In this document: piece by piece, positions 8,830-18,637 of the stretch
Layout of the letters: each line of letters opens with the position of its first letter
How positions within the stretch are numbered: the first letter of the stretch is position 1
NCBI RefSeq assembly: GCF_000400485.1
Contig: NZ_ASHR01000025.1
Span: 1 to 64,000, forward strand
Source of the DNA: Agrococcus pavilionensis RW1
GTDB taxonomy: Bacteria; Actinomycetota; Actinomycetes; Actinomycetales; Microbacteriaceae
Length of the DNA stretch: 64,000 bases
Direction: 5' to 3'
The notes under the pieces: model-generated
What the model was told of the DNA's origin: nothing
The model's database searches: none
What the model saw: the letters and a program-made list of their open reading frames with translations, nothing else
Made by a program: the position numbers and the translations under genes

Positions 8830-8850
8830 CGACGCCCGTCCCGGGCGTCG
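8830..8850. terminator. Second hairpin between nadE and the E2 gene
   Basis: Perfect 9-bp stem (8830-8838 with 8842-8850) with a 3-base loop. It lies between convergent genes and probably serves the minus-strand dehydrogenase operon. Confidence 0.65.
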
Positions 8851-8869
8851 GGACCCGCGGGTCGGGCGA

Positions 8870-10180
8870 CTACTCCACCAGCAGCGCCGGCTCCTCGAGG
8901 ATCGACGCGACGTCGGCCACGAAGCGGCTGATCGTGTCGCCGTCGACCGCGCGGTGGTCGAACGAGCCGCCGACCGTCGTGACCCAGCGCGGCCGCACCT
9001 CACCGTCGACGACCCACGGCTTCTGCCGGATCGCGCCGAGCGCGATGATGCCGCTCTCGCCCGGGTTGAGGATCGGCGTGCCGGTGTCCATGCCGAAGAC
9101 GCCGATGTTCGTGATGGTGAAGGTGCCGTGCTGCATGTCGGCCGGCGGCGTGCGGCCCTCGCGCGCCGTGAGCGTGAGCTGCTCGATCGCGCGCGCGAGA
9201 TCGACGAGCGAGAGCTCCTGCGCATCCTTGATGTTGGGCACAAGCAGCCCCCGCGGCGTCGCCGCGGCGATGCCGAGGTTGACGTAGCGGTGCACGACGA
9301 GCTCCTCGGGGGAGAACGTCGAGTTCACCTCCGGCGAGCGCTCGATCGCCCACAGGATCGCCTTCGCCATGATGAGCAGCGGCGAGACCTTGACGCCCGC
9401 GAAGGCGTCGGACGCCTTGAGCCGCTTGACGAGCTCCATGGTGCGCGTCGCGTCGACCTCGGTGAACACCGACACGTGCGGCGCCGTGAACGCCGACTGG
9501 GCCATCGCCAGCGCGGTCGCGCGGCGCACGCCCTTGACCGGGATGCGCTCCTCGCGCCCGCCGCTCCACGCGACGCGCGCGGATGCGGCCGGCTGCGCCG
9601 CCGCCGGTGCCTGCGCGGCACGCTGCACGTCGTCGCGCGTGACGTCGCCGATCGGGCCGGTCGCCGTCACCTGCCGCAGGTCGACCCCGAGGTCCTTCGC
9701 GAGCTTCCGGACGGGCGGCTTCGCGAGCACCGGGCCGGATGCGTCGTGTGGCTCGGCGGGCACGGGCGGCTCGGGCGCGGCCGGCGTCGGGGGCTCGGGC
9801 GCGGGCGGGTCCTGCACCGTGCGGGGCTTCCGGCGGCGCGTCTCGGCACCGCCCCGCACCCCGTAGCCGACGAGCACGGCCCCGCCGGACGCATCCGCCT
9901 CGACCGTCTCCTCCGTCGGCTTGCCCGACTCGACCTCGTCGGGGTCGCCGCCCGAGACGCGGATGATGGGGGTGCCGACCTCGACGGTCTGGCCCTCCTC
10001 GACGAGCAGCGCCTCGACCGTGCCCTCGAAGGGGCTGGGCAGCTCGACGAGCGACTTCGCCGTCTCGACCTCGAGCAGCACGTCGTTGACGGCGACCGAG
10101 TCGCCGGGGCGCACGCGCCACGAGACGATCTCGGCCTCGGTGAGCCCCTCGCCCGGGTCGGGCAGCCTGAACTCCTGCAT
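8870..10180 (-). CDS. bkdC: 2-oxoacid dehydrogenase E2 component (dihydrolipoamide acyltransferase)
   Basis: 436 residues. An N-terminal lipoyl domain carries the lipoylation site [10 protein letters not shown] (Lys near 43). A Pro/Ala/Glu-rich linker follows, then the peripheral subunit-binding domain ([18 protein letters not shown], about 160-195), then the catalytic acyltransferase domain ending with [10 protein letters not shown], where the His and Asp are catalytic. One lipoyl domain and the neighbouring separate E1alpha/E1beta genes suit a branched-chain 2-oxoacid complex better than actinobacterial pyruvate dehydrogenase, which has a fused E1. An E3 gene is not in this operon. Confidence 0.92.
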   Translation of the reverse strand: MQEFRLPDPGEGLTEAEIVSWRVRPGDSVAVNDVLLEVETAKSLVELPSPFEGTVEALLVEEGQTVEVGTPIIRVSGGDPDEVESGKPTEETVEADASGGAVLVGYGVRGGAETRRRKPRTVQDPPAPEPPTPAAPEPPVPAEPHDASGPVLAKPPVRKLAKDLGVDLRQVTATGPIGDVTRDDVQRAAQAPAAAQPAASARVAWSGGREERIPVKGVRRATALAMAQSAFTAPHVSVFTEVDATRTMELVKRLKASDAFAGVKVSPLLIMAKAILWAIERSPEVNSTFSPEELVVHRYVNLGIAAATPRGLLVPNIKDAQELSLVDLARAIEQLTLTAREGRTPPADMQHGTFTITNIGVFGMDTGTPILNPGESGIIALGAIRQKPWVVDGEVRPRWVTTVGGSFDHRAVDGDTISRFVADVASILEEPALLVE

Positions 10181-10194
10181 GGGAGGTCCTTCCG

Positions 10195-11175
10195 TCAGTG
10201 GGCCAGCGCGCGGTCGACGGCCGCGAGCACGCGATCGGCGTCGGGCAGGTAGACGTCCTCGAGCTGCGCGGGCGGGAACGGGGTGTCGAAGCCCGACACG
10301 CGCTGCACGGGCGCCTCGAGCGAGTAGAACGCGCGCTCGGCGATCGTCGCGGCGATCTCGGAGCCGACGGATGCGTGGCCGGGCGCCTCCTGCGCGACGA
10401 CGACGCGGCCGGTGCGCTGCGCCGAGGCGACGAGCGGCGCCCAGTCGATCGGCGAGAGGGAGCGCACGTCGACGACCTCGCAGCTCGTGCCCTCGCCCGC
10501 GGCGATCTCGGCCGCCTGCAGCAGCACGTGCACCATCGCGCCGTGGCCGATGAGCGTCACGTCGGTGCCCTCCCGCGCGACGACGGCGGCGTGGAGCGCC
10601 GCGGTCGGTGCGTCGAGCACCTCGCCCTTCGTCCAGTACTTCGCCTTGGGCTCGAGGAAGATGACGGGATCGTCGCTCTCGATCGCCTGCCGCAGCATCC
10701 AGTGCGCGTCGTTCGCGGTCGAGGGGCTCACGACCCGCAGGCCCGCGGTGTGGGCGAAGTATGACTCCGGGCTCTCCTGGTGGTGCTCGACGGCGCCGAT
10801 GTGCCCCCCGTAGGGGATGCGGATGACGACCGGCATCGAAACGGCGCCGCGGTGGCGGGCGCGCATCTTCGCGAGCTGCGAGACGATCTGGTCGAAGCCG
10901 GGGTAGACGAACCCGTCGAACTGGATCTCGATCACCGGGCGGTAGCCGCGCATCGCGAGGCCGATCGCGGTGCCGATGATGCCCGACTCGGCGAGCGGGG
11001 TGTCGAGCACGCGTCGGTCGCCGAACTCGGCGTGCAGGCCCTCGGTGATGCGGAAGACGCCGCCGAGCGGGCCGATGTCCTCGCCCATGAGCAGCACCTT
11101 CTCGTCGGCGCGCATCGCCTCGCGAAGCGCAGAGTTGAGCGCCTTCGCGATGGGCATCGACTGGCCGGCGATCAT
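10195..11175 (-). CDS. bkdB: 2-oxoacid dehydrogenase E1 component, beta subunit
   Basis: 326 residues with the E1beta transketolase-type fold: [38 protein letters not shown], the cofactor-side [14 protein letters not shown], and [19 protein letters not shown]. Together with the alpha subunit it decarboxylates a 2-oxoacid using thiamine diphosphate and passes the acyl group to lipoyl-E2. ATG 11175 overlaps the E1alpha stop by four bases. Substrate (branched-chain versus other) is inferred from architecture. Confidence 0.92.
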   Translation of the reverse strand: MIAGQSMPIAKALNSALREAMRADEKVLLMGEDIGPLGGVFRITEGLHAEFGDRRVLDTPLAESGIIGTAIGLAMRGYRPVIEIQFDGFVYPGFDQIVSQLAKMRARHRGAVSMPVVIRIPYGGHIGAVEHHQESPESYFAHTAGLRVVSPSTANDAHWMLRQAIESDDPVIFLEPKAKYWTKGEVLDAPTAALHAAVVAREGTDVTLIGHGAMVHVLLQAAEIAAGEGTSCEVVDVRSLSPIDWAPLVASAQRTGRVVVAQEAPGHASVGSEIAATIAERAFYSLEAPVQRVSGFDTPFPPAQLEDVYLPDADRVLAAVDRALAH

Positions 11176-12281
11176 GCGTCGCTCCCGAACGAGGCCTCGA
11201 ACGCCGCGAGCGCCGCCTTCTGCTCGGCGACGAGCGGGTGCGGCTCGGCGTAGACGTGGTCGAAGATGTCGTCGCTCGCGGCCGCGGTCGCCTCGAGCGC
11301 GCGGCGGCGCATGTCGGCCGCCTCGTCGGCGGCGCGCTGCTCCTGCTCGGCGAGCGCGGCGTCGTCGACGCCGAGCGAGCGCAGGTGGGCGGCGAGGCGC
11401 GCGATCGGGTCGCGTCGCGCCCACGCCTCCTCCTCGTCGCGCGAGCGGTAGCGCGTGGGGTCGTCGCTCGTCGTGTGGGCGCCCATGCGGTAGGTGTCGG
11501 CCTCGATGTAGCCGGGGCGTCCCTGCCGGGCGTCGTCGAGCATCCGCCTCGACACCGCGAAGGAGGCCAGCGGGTCGTTGCCGTCGACCCACGCGGCGGC
11601 GAGCCCGAAGCCGCGGGCGCGCTCGTGCAGCGGGAAGCGGCTCTGCCGCGTCGAGGGCACCGAGATCGCCCACTTGTTGTTCTGCACGAAGAAGACGATC
11701 GGCGCGTCGTAGCTCGCGGCGAAGACGAGCCCCTCGCTCGCGTCGCCCTGGCTCGCGGCGCCGTCGCCGTAGAACGCCATGACGGCCTCGTCGGCGCTCG
11801 CGTCGCCCGTGCCGCTCGCACCGTCGAGGCCGATGCCCATCGCGTAGCCGGTCGCGTGGAGCGCGTGCGTCGCGATCACGAGCGAGTAGATGCGCATGCC
11901 GGGCACCTCGGTCGGGCTCCAGCCGCCGTGCGCGGCGCCGCGGAAGATGTCGATGATCTGCAGCATGTCGACGCCGCGGTGGAGGGCGATGAGGTGCTCG
12001 CGGTAGCTCGGGAAGAGCGTGTCCTGCGGCCGGGCGGCCCACGCCGCGCCGACCTGCGCGCCCTCCTGGCCGAGCGAGGGCACCCACAGCCCGAGCTTGC
12101 CCTGGCGCTGGAGGTGGCCGGCCTCGACGTCGAAGCGGCGCGTGCGCAGCATCTCGCCGTGCATCGCGAGCCGGTCGTCGGTCGAGAGCTCGTCGGCGAT
12201 CGCCCGCCACGGCTCGTTCTCGGCGGTGACGACCGCCTCGCCCGCCTCGTCGAGCAGGCGGATGGGCTGGGCGTCGGTCAC
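11172..12281 (-). CDS. bkdA: 2-oxoacid dehydrogenase E1 component, alpha subunit
   Basis: 369 residues from GTG 12281, which overlaps the aminotransferase stop by four bases. The thiamine diphosphate motif runs from [11 protein letters not shown] to VQNNKWAIS (GDG-X-NN pattern). The phosphorylation-loop region [17 protein letters not shown] and the E1alpha start region ([20 protein letters not shown]) are typical of the BkdA/PdhA family. It provides the cofactor half of the active site. Coupling to an upstream aminotransferase suggests that an amino acid is first transaminated and the product then oxidised here. Confidence 0.92.
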   Translation of the reverse strand: MTDAQPIRLLDEAGEAVVTAENEPWRAIADELSTDDRLAMHGEMLRTRRFDVEAGHLQRQGKLGLWVPSLGQEGAQVGAAWAARPQDTLFPSYREHLIALHRGVDMLQIIDIFRGAAHGGWSPTEVPGMRIYSLVIATHALHATGYAMGIGLDGASGTGDASADEAVMAFYGDGAASQGDASEGLVFAASYDAPIVFFVQNNKWAISVPSTRQSRFPLHERARGFGLAAAWVDGNDPLASFAVSRRMLDDARQGRPGYIEADTYRMGAHTTSDDPTRYRSRDEEEAWARRDPIARLAAHLRSLGVDDAALAEQEQRAADEAADMRRRALEATAAASDDIFDHVYAEPHPLVAEQKAALAAFEASFGSDA

Positions 12282-13336
12282 TGGAGCGCCTGGATGGCCT
12301 TCGCCGCCGCGACGACGCTGTCGTCGGCCTCGGGCTCGCCGATCGAGATGCGCGTGCCCTCCGGGAAGACCTTCGCGACGAGGAGGTGGTCGAAGAGGAT
12401 GTCGTGGATGGCGTCCTCCTGCCCGGGCTGCGAGGGCACCCAGACGAAGTTGCCGTGCGGCCGCGGCACGGGCACGCCCTCGTCGACGAGCCGCTGCCAC
12501 AGGGCATCGCGGTGCTCGACGACCTGCTGGATGCGGCCGAAGGTCTCGTCGCGGTGGGCGAGGGCAGCGAGCGCCGCGGCGGCGCCGAGCGCCGTCTGCG
12601 AGAGCGGCACGCCCGTGAGGTCGGCGCCGCGGAGCACCGCGGGGTCGCCGATCGCATAGCCGACGCGGAGGCCCGCGAGGCCGTAGGCCTTCGAGAAGGT
12701 GCGGAGCACGACGACGTTCTCGCGCTCGCGCTGCAGCGCGATGCCGTCGGGGATGGGCTCGCGCACGAACTCGATGTAGGCCTCGTCGAGCATGACGAGC
12801 ACGTCGTCGGGCACGCGCTCGAGGAAGCGGTCGAGCTCCTCCGGGGTGACGATCGTGCCGGTGGGGTTGTTGGGGCTGCAGACGATCACGGCGCGCGTGC
12901 GCTCGGTGATCGCATCGGCCATCGCGTCGAGGTCGTGCCGGTGGTCGGCGTCGAGCGGCACCTCGACGGGCGTCGCGCCGCCCGTGCGCACGAAGAGCGG
13001 GTACGCGTCGAACGAGCGCCAGGCGTAGACGACCTCGTCGCCGGGGCCGGCGACCGCGTGGATGAGCTGCTGCAGGAGCGACGCGGAGCCGTCGCCGATG
13101 AGGATGCGGTCGACGTCGTCGCCGAGCTCCTCGGCGAGCTGCTGCTGCAGCTGCGGCGAGCCGGGGCGCGGGTACCGGTTGACCCGCTCGGCCTCGCGCT
13201 GCACTGCCTCGACGACCGCCGGCAGCGGCGGGAAGGGGTTCTCGTTGCTCGAGAGCTTGAACCCGCCCTCGGGGGCCGGTCGCCCCTGCTGGTACGGGGG
13301 GACGGCAGCAATCTCGGGTCGAAGTCGCACGGTCAC
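12278..13336 (-). CDS. HisC/Pat-type aminotransferase (PLP-dependent)
   Basis: 352 residues of a class I/II aminotransferase close to histidinol-phosphate aminotransferase: LSSNENPFPP near the N-terminus, SPNNPTGT, DEAYIEF, and the PLP lysine in TFSKAYGLAGLRVGYA. HisC-like proteins outside his operons often act on aromatic amino acids (Pat). Here the gene overlaps a branched-chain-type dehydrogenase operon, so a catabolic amino acid substrate is plausible. The GTG start at 13336 is six bases after TAGCCT on the minus strand, indicating a leaderless transcript that starts the operon. Confidence 0.88.
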   Translation of the reverse strand: MTVRLRPEIAAVPPYQQGRPAPEGGFKLSSNENPFPPLPAVVEAVQREAERVNRYPRPGSPQLQQQLAEELGDDVDRILIGDGSASLLQQLIHAVAGPGDEVVYAWRSFDAYPLFVRTGGATPVEVPLDADHRHDLDAMADAITERTRAVIVCSPNNPTGTIVTPEELDRFLERVPDDVLVMLDEAYIEFVREPIPDGIALQRERENVVVLRTFSKAYGLAGLRVGYAIGDPAVLRGADLTGVPLSQTALGAAAALAALAHRDETFGRIQQVVEHRDALWQRLVDEGVPVPRPHGNFVWVPSQPGQEDAIHDILFDHLLVAKVFPEGTRISIGEPEADDSVVAAAKAIQALQ

Positions 13337-13396
13337 CGCCTCAGGCTATTGCGAGCGTCGACGCCCCGCTGGGATATGGGTGGAAGAATCGGCTGC

Positions 13397-13801
13397 ATGC
13401 GATTCCTGCTGCGCGTCGTGTTCACCGCCGTCGCCATCTGGCTCGTCACGCTCTTCGTGCCGGGCATCGAGATCGTGCCCTTCGGCGACGAGTGGTGGCA
13501 CGTGGCGCTCACGACGCTCGGCGTCGCCCTCGTCTTCGCGGTCATCAACGCGACGATCGGCAACCTCATCCGGATCGTCGCGTTCCCGCTCTACATCCTG
13601 ACGCTCGGGATCGTCGCGCTGTTCGTGAACGCCTTCCTGCTCATGATCGTCCACTGGATCTCGGAGGCCGTGGGCTTCGGCATCCGGGTCGAGTCGTTCT
13701 GGTGGGGGATGCTCGCGGCGGTGTGCATCGCGTTCCTCACGTGGCTCATCACGATCGTCATGCGGCCCGTCGTGGGCAAGGAGCGGCCGAGGGAGCGCTG
13801 A
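13397..13801 (+). CDS. Phage holin family 4-like small membrane protein
   Basis: 134 residues with four hydrophobic segments: LLRVVFTAVAIWLVTLFVPGI, WWHVALTTLGVALVFAVIN, PLYILTLGIVALFVNAFLL and a final MLAAVCIAFLTWLITIVM. The pattern, including NATIGNLIRIVAFPLYILTLG, is that of the PF04020 phage-holin/YvlD family found in many non-phage contexts. No lysis or phage genes are nearby, so a true holin role is unlikely. AAGAAT seven bases before the ATG may be a leaderless -10. It converges on the phosphorylase gene with only seven bases between stop codons. Confidence 0.82.
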   Translation: MRFLLRVVFTAVAIWLVTLFVPGIEIVPFGDEWWHVALTTLGVALVFAVINATIGNLIRIVAFPLYILTLGIVALFVNAFLLMIVHWISEAVGFGIRVESFWWGMLAAVCIAFLTWLITIVMRPVVGKERPRER

Positions 13802-13808
13802 GCCCCGC

Positions 13809-16184
13809 CTACGCCCCGTCGCCGAGCGCCTCGCGGAAGGGCCGCGGCGCGCGGTGCCGCGGCTGCGTCGGCCGCTCGCCGCGCACCTCGAGCGGCGGCG
13901 TCGGCGCGCTGACCGCCTCGCCCGCGGTGAGCTCGAGCTCGTCGCCGAAGTGGCGGATCGAGAGCGGCTCGCCCGCCTCGAGCCGGTAGGTCGACCGCTC
14001 CGGCTCGATCTCGACGCGCAGCACGCGCCCGTGCACCCGGATGCCGAACGCGATCCGCGTCGTCCCGGGCGGCAGCCGCGGCGCGAACGAGAGGCCGTCC
14101 TCGCCCTCGCGCATGCCGCCGAAGCCGGCCGTGATCGCGATCCACACGCCCGCGAGCGACGCGAGGTGCACGCCCGCATCCGCATCGCCCTGCAGGTCGT
14201 CGAGGTCGATCGTCGCCGCCTCGGCGAGGTAGTCGGCGGCGAGCTCGAGGTGGCCGAGCTCGGCCGCGAGCACGGCTTGCGGCACGGCCGAGAGCGATGA
14301 GTCGCGCACCGTGAGCGGCTCGTAGTAGGCGAAGTCGCGCTGCTTCTCGTCGAGCGTGAAGGCGTCGTGGCCGAACAGCAGCGCGAGCACGAGGTCGGCC
14401 TGCTTCACGACCTGCTTGCGGTAGAGCTCGACGTAGGGGAAGTGCTCCTGGAGCGGGTACTCGTCCTCGCGCGTGCCCTCGAAGTCCCAGCGAGCCTGCT
14501 CCGTCCACCGCGCGGACTGCGGGTGCACGCCACGGCGCTCGTCGAAGGGGACGACCATCGCCGCGGCCGCCGCCTCCCACGCCTCGATCTCGTCGTCGTG
14601 CACGCCGAGCCGGGCCGCGACGTCCGGATGCCGGCGGGCGACCGCCGCGGCGCCCTCGAGGTTCCGGCGCGCCATGACGTTCGTGTAGACGTTGTCGTCG
14701 ACGAGGGCGGAGTACTCGTCGGGCCCCGTCACGCCGTCGAGGTGGAAGCCGCCATCGGGGTCGAGGCGGCCGAGCGAGCGCCACAGCCGCGCCGTCTCGA
14801 CGAGGATCTCGAGCCCCGCCTCGCGCTCGAACGCGATGTCGCGCGTCGAGCGCACGTAGTGCAGCACCGCCGCGGCGATGTCGGCGTTGACGTGGAACGC
14901 GGCGGTGCTCGCCGGCCAGTAGCCCGAGCTCTCGCGCCCGTCGATCGTGCGCCACGCGAACGTCGCGCCGCCGAGCCGCACGTGCCTCGCGCGCTCCCTC
15001 GCTCGGTCGAGCGTCGCGTGCCGCCACCGCAGGGCCTGCGCCGCCGCCTCCGGTAGGGTCGATGTCAGCACGGGCAGCACGAACGCCTCGAAGTCCCAGA
15101 AGGTGTGCCCCTCGTAGCCCTTCCCCGTGAGGCCCTTGCCGGGCACGGAGCGCAGCTCGAGCCGCACGGCCGACTGGAAGACGTGGAAGAGCGCGAACCG
15201 CACCGTCTGCTGCAGGCGCGGGCTCCCCTCGACCTCGACGTCGACGCACGCCCAGTGCTCGTCGAGCCGAGTGCGCTGCCCCTCGGCGAGGCCCGTCCAG
15301 CCGTCGCGCAGCGCGTCGTCGACGGCCGCCTCCGCGCGAGCGCGCAAGGTCGCGGGCGCGAGCTCGGCCGACCACTCGTGGCCGACGAGCTTCACGACCT
15401 CGAGCCGCTCGCCGGGTTCGAGCTCGGCGACGATCGTCGTGCGGGCGAGGTCGTCGGATGCGTCGGTCGAGACCGAGGGCGCGGCGGCGCCGGCGCGCTC
15501 GACGACGTGGTGCATCGCGACCGCGACCCCGAGCCGGCTGCGGCGCGTGCGGTGCAGCAGCGTCGCGGCGCCCCCGCGCGCGTGGTGCGCGACCGGCTCG
15601 AGCGGCCGCTCGAGGGCGTCCTGCACCCGCGGGTCGTGGTGCACGTCCTCGAGCCCCTCGTTGGCGAGCAGGTCCGACTGGAGCGTGACGCGCACCGCCT
15701 CGTCGACCGGCTCGACGACGCAGCGCACCGCCGCGATCGAGCGGTGCGTGAAGGAGACGAGCCGCTCGGTCGTGAACCGCACCGCGCGGCCGGCCGGCGA
15801 GATCCACTCGACGTCGCGACGCAGCACCCCTGCGCGCAGGTCGAGGCGCTGCTCGTGCCGCGCGAGGGTGCCCTCGCGCACGTCGAACGGCTCGTCGTCG
15901 ACGAGCAGCCGCACGATCTGCCCGTTCGGCGCGTTGATGACGCTCTGCCCGACCTCGGGGTAGCCGTAGCCCTCCTCGGCGTAGGGCATCGGCCGCTCCT
16001 CGAACAGTCCGTTGAGGTAGCTGCCGGGCTCGCCGCGCGGGTCGCCCTCGTCGAGGTTGCCGCGCCAGCCGATGTGGCCGTTCGAGAGCGCGAAGAGCGA
16101 CTCGCGATGCGCGAGCCGGTCGACGTCGACGCCCGTCAGGCCGAGGCTCCAAGGGTCGACGTCGAAGCCGAGCGGCCCCGTCAC
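13809..16184 (-). CDS. Glycoside hydrolase family 65 disaccharide phosphorylase (trehalose/kojibiose/maltose type)
   Basis: 791 residues from GTG 16184, overlapping the kinase gene stop by four bases. It has the full GH65 layout: an N-terminal beta-sandwich (ESLFALSNGHIGWRGN), the (alpha/alpha)6 barrel with GYEGHTFWDFEAFVLP, the general-acid motif DGVTGPDEYS with Glu490, YYEPLTVRDSSLS for phosphate binding, and a C-terminal beta domain. The family splits an alpha-linked glucose disaccharide with phosphate to give beta-glucose 1-phosphate. The exact disaccharide cannot be read from sequence. No beta-phosphoglucomutase gene is adjacent; a PfkB kinase is instead. Confidence 0.92.
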   Translation of the reverse strand: MTGPLGFDVDPWSLGLTGVDVDRLAHRESLFALSNGHIGWRGNLDEGDPRGEPGSYLNGLFEERPMPYAEEGYGYPEVGQSVINAPNGQIVRLLVDDEPFDVREGTLARHEQRLDLRAGVLRRDVEWISPAGRAVRFTTERLVSFTHRSIAAVRCVVEPVDEAVRVTLQSDLLANEGLEDVHHDPRVQDALERPLEPVAHHARGGAATLLHRTRRSRLGVAVAMHHVVERAGAAAPSVSTDASDDLARTTIVAELEPGERLEVVKLVGHEWSAELAPATLRARAEAAVDDALRDGWTGLAEGQRTRLDEHWACVDVEVEGSPRLQQTVRFALFHVFQSAVRLELRSVPGKGLTGKGYEGHTFWDFEAFVLPVLTSTLPEAAAQALRWRHATLDRARERARHVRLGGATFAWRTIDGRESSGYWPASTAAFHVNADIAAAVLHYVRSTRDIAFEREAGLEILVETARLWRSLGRLDPDGGFHLDGVTGPDEYSALVDDNVYTNVMARRNLEGAAAVARRHPDVAARLGVHDDEIEAWEAAAAAMVVPFDERRGVHPQSARWTEQARWDFEGTREDEYPLQEHFPYVELYRKQVVKQADLVLALLFGHDAFTLDEKQRDFAYYEPLTVRDSSLSAVPQAVLAAELGHLELAADYLAEAATIDLDDLQGDADAGVHLASLAGVWIAITAGFGGMREGEDGLSFAPRLPPGTTRIAFGIRVHGRVLRVEIEPERSTYRLEAGEPLSIRHFGDELELTAGEAVSAPTPPLEVRGERPTQPRHRAPRPFREALGDGA

Positions 16185-17113
16185 CCCTCCTCCACCGGCG
16201 GCGAGAGCTCCGGGTGGCCGCCGAGGCGCTGCACCGTCGAGCCCGCCGCCTGGGAGGCGATCTCGCCGATCCGCCCCGGCTCGGCCCCGAGGAGCATCCC
16301 CGTCACGATGCCGGCGACGAACGCGTCGCCGCCGCCCGTCGGGTCGACGACCCGCTGCTCGACGTGCGGCAGGAAGCGCTCGCCGCCGTGCCAGCAGACG
16401 AGGTCGCCCTCGTCGGGCACCGAGAGCGCGACGACGCGGGCGCCGCGGCCGAGCAGCCCCTCGGCGGCGCGGCGCGCGTCGTCGCGCGTCGCGACCTCCA
16501 CGCCCGCGAGGATCGACGCCTCCTCCGCGTCGGCGCGCACGACCTCGGCGACCGAGAGCAGCTCGTCGCGCTCGTCGCCCTCGATCGCGCCGTCGAGCAC
16601 GATGCGCGCGCCGCCCTCGAAGGCGATGCGCGCCGCGCGCACGAGCGCGTCCGCGGGCTGCTGGAGCTGCAGCACGACGACATGGGCACCGGCGAGCGCC
16701 GCCTCGGCGGCGTCGACGTCGGCGGTCGTGACCTGCGACTCGGGCGTGACGTGCTCGAGCAGGCGCCGCTCCCCCTCGCCGGAGACGAGGTCGACGAGCA
16801 GCGCGGTGCCGCCGCGGCGCGCGACGAGCGAGACGTCGATGCCTGCCGCGACCGCTTCCCGCCGCCCGGACTCGCCGGGGGCGTCGTCGCCGAGCGCCGC
16901 CACGAGCGCGACGGCGGCGCTCGGGTGCAGCTGGCGCACCCCGACGGCGATGTTGGCGCCCTTGCCGCCGAGGCGCTCGATGCGCTCGTCGACGGCGGCG
17001 CTGCCGCCGGCGTCGGGCAGGGACCCGGCGCGCAGGACGAGGTCGCGAGCCGCGTGGCCGACCACCACGACGCTCGGCTGCTGGGGGCTCTCGGGCGATC
17101 GCTGCTCGTCCAC
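16181..17113 (-). CDS. PfkB-family carbohydrate kinase (ribokinase-like)
   Basis: 310 residues with the PfkB signatures GGKGANIAVG near residue 49 and a C-terminal DPTGGGDAFVAGI containing the catalytic Asp; the usual Ala of GAGD is Gly here. The fold and length fit ribokinase-like sugar or nucleoside kinases. Coupling to a GH65 phosphorylase by a GTGA overlap suggests it phosphorylates a sugar released by that enzyme, which is an inference. GTG 17113 lies six bases after TATGGT, so the two-gene transcript is probably leaderless. Confidence 0.88.
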   Translation of the reverse strand: MDEQRSPESPQQPSVVVVGHAARDLVLRAGSLPDAGGSAAVDERIERLGGKGANIAVGVRQLHPSAAVALVAALGDDAPGESGRREAVAAGIDVSLVARRGGTALLVDLVSGEGERRLLEHVTPESQVTTADVDAAEAALAGAHVVVLQLQQPADALVRAARIAFEGGARIVLDGAIEGDERDELLSVAEVVRADAEEASILAGVEVATRDDARRAAEGLLGRGARVVALSVPDEGDLVCWHGGERFLPHVEQRVVDPTGGGDAFVAGIVTGMLLGAEPGRIGEIASQAAGSTVQRLGGHPELSPPVEEG

Positions 17114-17161
17114 GCGACGACCATAGTGAGCGCGCCCCGACGTCGGCTGGACACGCGAGCC

Positions 17162-18637
17162 TCACCGCCGCTCGAGCGCGACGTCGTGCGCGGCGACGCC
17201 GCGACCGCCCGCGGTCGCCTCGGCGAGGTGCTGCTGCCAGTGCGCGACGACGAAGTCGTCGGTCGTCTTCAGGGTCGTGAGGTACTCGGCGCGCGAGTGC
17301 CGGGCGAGCGCACCGGAGCCGTGGCCGCCGGCGCTCTCGAGCAGGATCGTCGTCGGACCCGCCCCGTCGGCGATGCCGTCGCTCGCCGCCACGAGGTCGC
17401 CCTCGTGCGCAACGCTCAGCACCGCGACGCCCGGCGGCAGCTCGGCGGTCGCGACCGGCCCCGCGATCAGCAGCGCCGTCTCGACGTTGAAGCGCCCGCT
17501 CGCCGCGACGTTCGCGACCGCGCCGGCGCCCTGCGAGTAGCCGAAGACGTCGACCGGGTCGTCGGGCCCGATGCCGGCCGCCTCCATCGCCTCGACGACC
17601 GCGCGATCCGAGCCGAGCAGCGCGGCGGGCGTCGACGCGGCGTTCTCGACGTTCGCGAGGTCGTCGAGCCCGATGTCCTGCGTGCCGTCGACGAAGACCT
17701 GGAACCGGCGCGAGCCGTCGGGCATGCGGTGCTCGTGGATCGACACCTGCCCGGGCTGATCCCGGATGACTCGCATCGCGGCGGCGGGCGTCGAGACGGG
17801 CGCGCGGTGCGGCGTCGCCGGCGTGAGCGCGGCGACCCGCACCGGCCGCAGGCCGCCGCCGACGCGAGTCGCGATGACTGCGCCGCCGACGAGGCCCGCG
17901 AGCAGCTCGTCCTGCCCGACGGTCGACTCGATCGCGCGCGCCGTGCCGACCGGCACCCCGAGGAAGCCAGCGAGCGCCTCGTCGCTCGACTCGACCGCGA
18001 GCGCGAGCGCCGTCACGAAGGCCGGGTTCGCGAGCAGCTGCTCGCTCGAGCGATCCCAGAACGCCGATGCCTGGGCGAGGAAGGGCTCGACCGCGCGGCC
18101 CGCGCGCTCGGCGAGCGCGGTCACCGCGGCGGCCTGCGCGGGATGCAGCGCCGCGAGCCGCGCCGCGAGCGGCACCGCCACGAGGCCGATGAGCAGCGCG
18201 CCGCCCACCCCGGCGGCGAGCGCCGGTCCCCACAGCCCGACCGTGCCGAGCGCCGCGCCGAAGGCCGCGCCGACGAGCGCCCGCGCACCGACGCCGGCCG
18301 CGTAGGCGGCGCCGCCCGCGAGCTCCTCGACCGCCCGGAGCACCGCATCCGACGCGAGCTCGTAGGCTCGGCCGGCGAGCACGGTGTCGTCGTGGAGCCG
18401 CTCGAGGTCGGCCACGATGGCCTCGGCGGCGGCGCGCCGCAGCTCGAGCTCTGCCGCGCACGAGCGCAGCGCCGCGACGCTCACGCCGGGGGCGGCCGCG
18501 ACCCGCAGGTCGGGCGCCGAGCGGAGGGCGAGGGCGGCGCCCCGCACGCGCCACTCGGCCTCGCGGAGCCGCGCGCTCGCGACGCCCGTCACCGTGCTGT
18601 CCCACGCGACGGGAGCCGAGGCCTTGGGCGCGGTCAC
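17162..18637 (-). CDS. Alpha/beta-hydrolase-like protein paired with a WXG100-like protein
   Basis: 491 residues. The first ~200 are Ala-rich helices with a hydrophobic hairpin-like stretch (about 105-160). The C-terminal half looks like an alpha/beta hydrolase: FQVFVDGTQD, the nucleophile elbow GYSQGA with Ser368, and an Asp in VAHEGDLV. A catalytic His is probably in the final 60 residues (candidates in GGHGSG and ARHSRAEY). GTG 18637 overlaps the small upstream gene by four bases. The pairing with a WXG-like protein suggests export by a type VII-like system or a surface lipase/esterase role. I do not recognise a characterised homologue. Confidence 0.7.
   Translation of the reverse strand: MTAPKASAPVAWDSTVTGVASARLREAEWRVRGAALALRSAPDLRVAAAPGVSVAALRSCAAELELRRAAAEAIVADLERLHDDTVLAGRAYELASDAVLRAVEELAGGAAYAAGVGARALVGAAFGAALGTVGLWGPALAAGVGGALLIGLVAVPLAARLAALHPAQAAAVTALAERAGRAVEPFLAQASAFWDRSSEQLLANPAFVTALALAVESSDEALAGFLGVPVGTARAIESTVGQDELLAGLVGGAVIATRVGGGLRPVRVAALTPATPHRAPVSTPAAAMRVIRDQPGQVSIHEHRMPDGSRRFQVFVDGTQDIGLDDLANVENAASTPAALLGSDRAVVEAMEAAGIGPDDPVDVFGYSQGAGAVANVAASGRFNVETALLIAGPVATAELPPGVAVLSVAHEGDLVAASDGIADGAGPTTILLESAGGHGSGALARHSRAEYLTTLKTTDDFVVAHWQQHLAEATAGGRGVAAHDVALERR

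Noticed and set aside
8870-11821. Apparent 983-residue fusion of E1beta and E2
   Set aside because: The frame upstream of 10180 is out of frame with the real E1beta gene and is Arg-rich noise; E2 has its own start and ribosome binding site.
13397-13801. Phage holin and hence a prophage remnant
   Set aside because: No other phage gene is nearby and PF04020 proteins are common outside phages.
13809-18605. A continuous minus-strand open frame of nearly 1600 codons covering phosphorylase, kinase and hydrolase genes
   Set aside because: Only the part below 16184 has GH65 homology; the rest is Arg/Ala-rich antisense-like sequence in a different frame from the real kinase and hydrolase genes, a usual effect of high GC.
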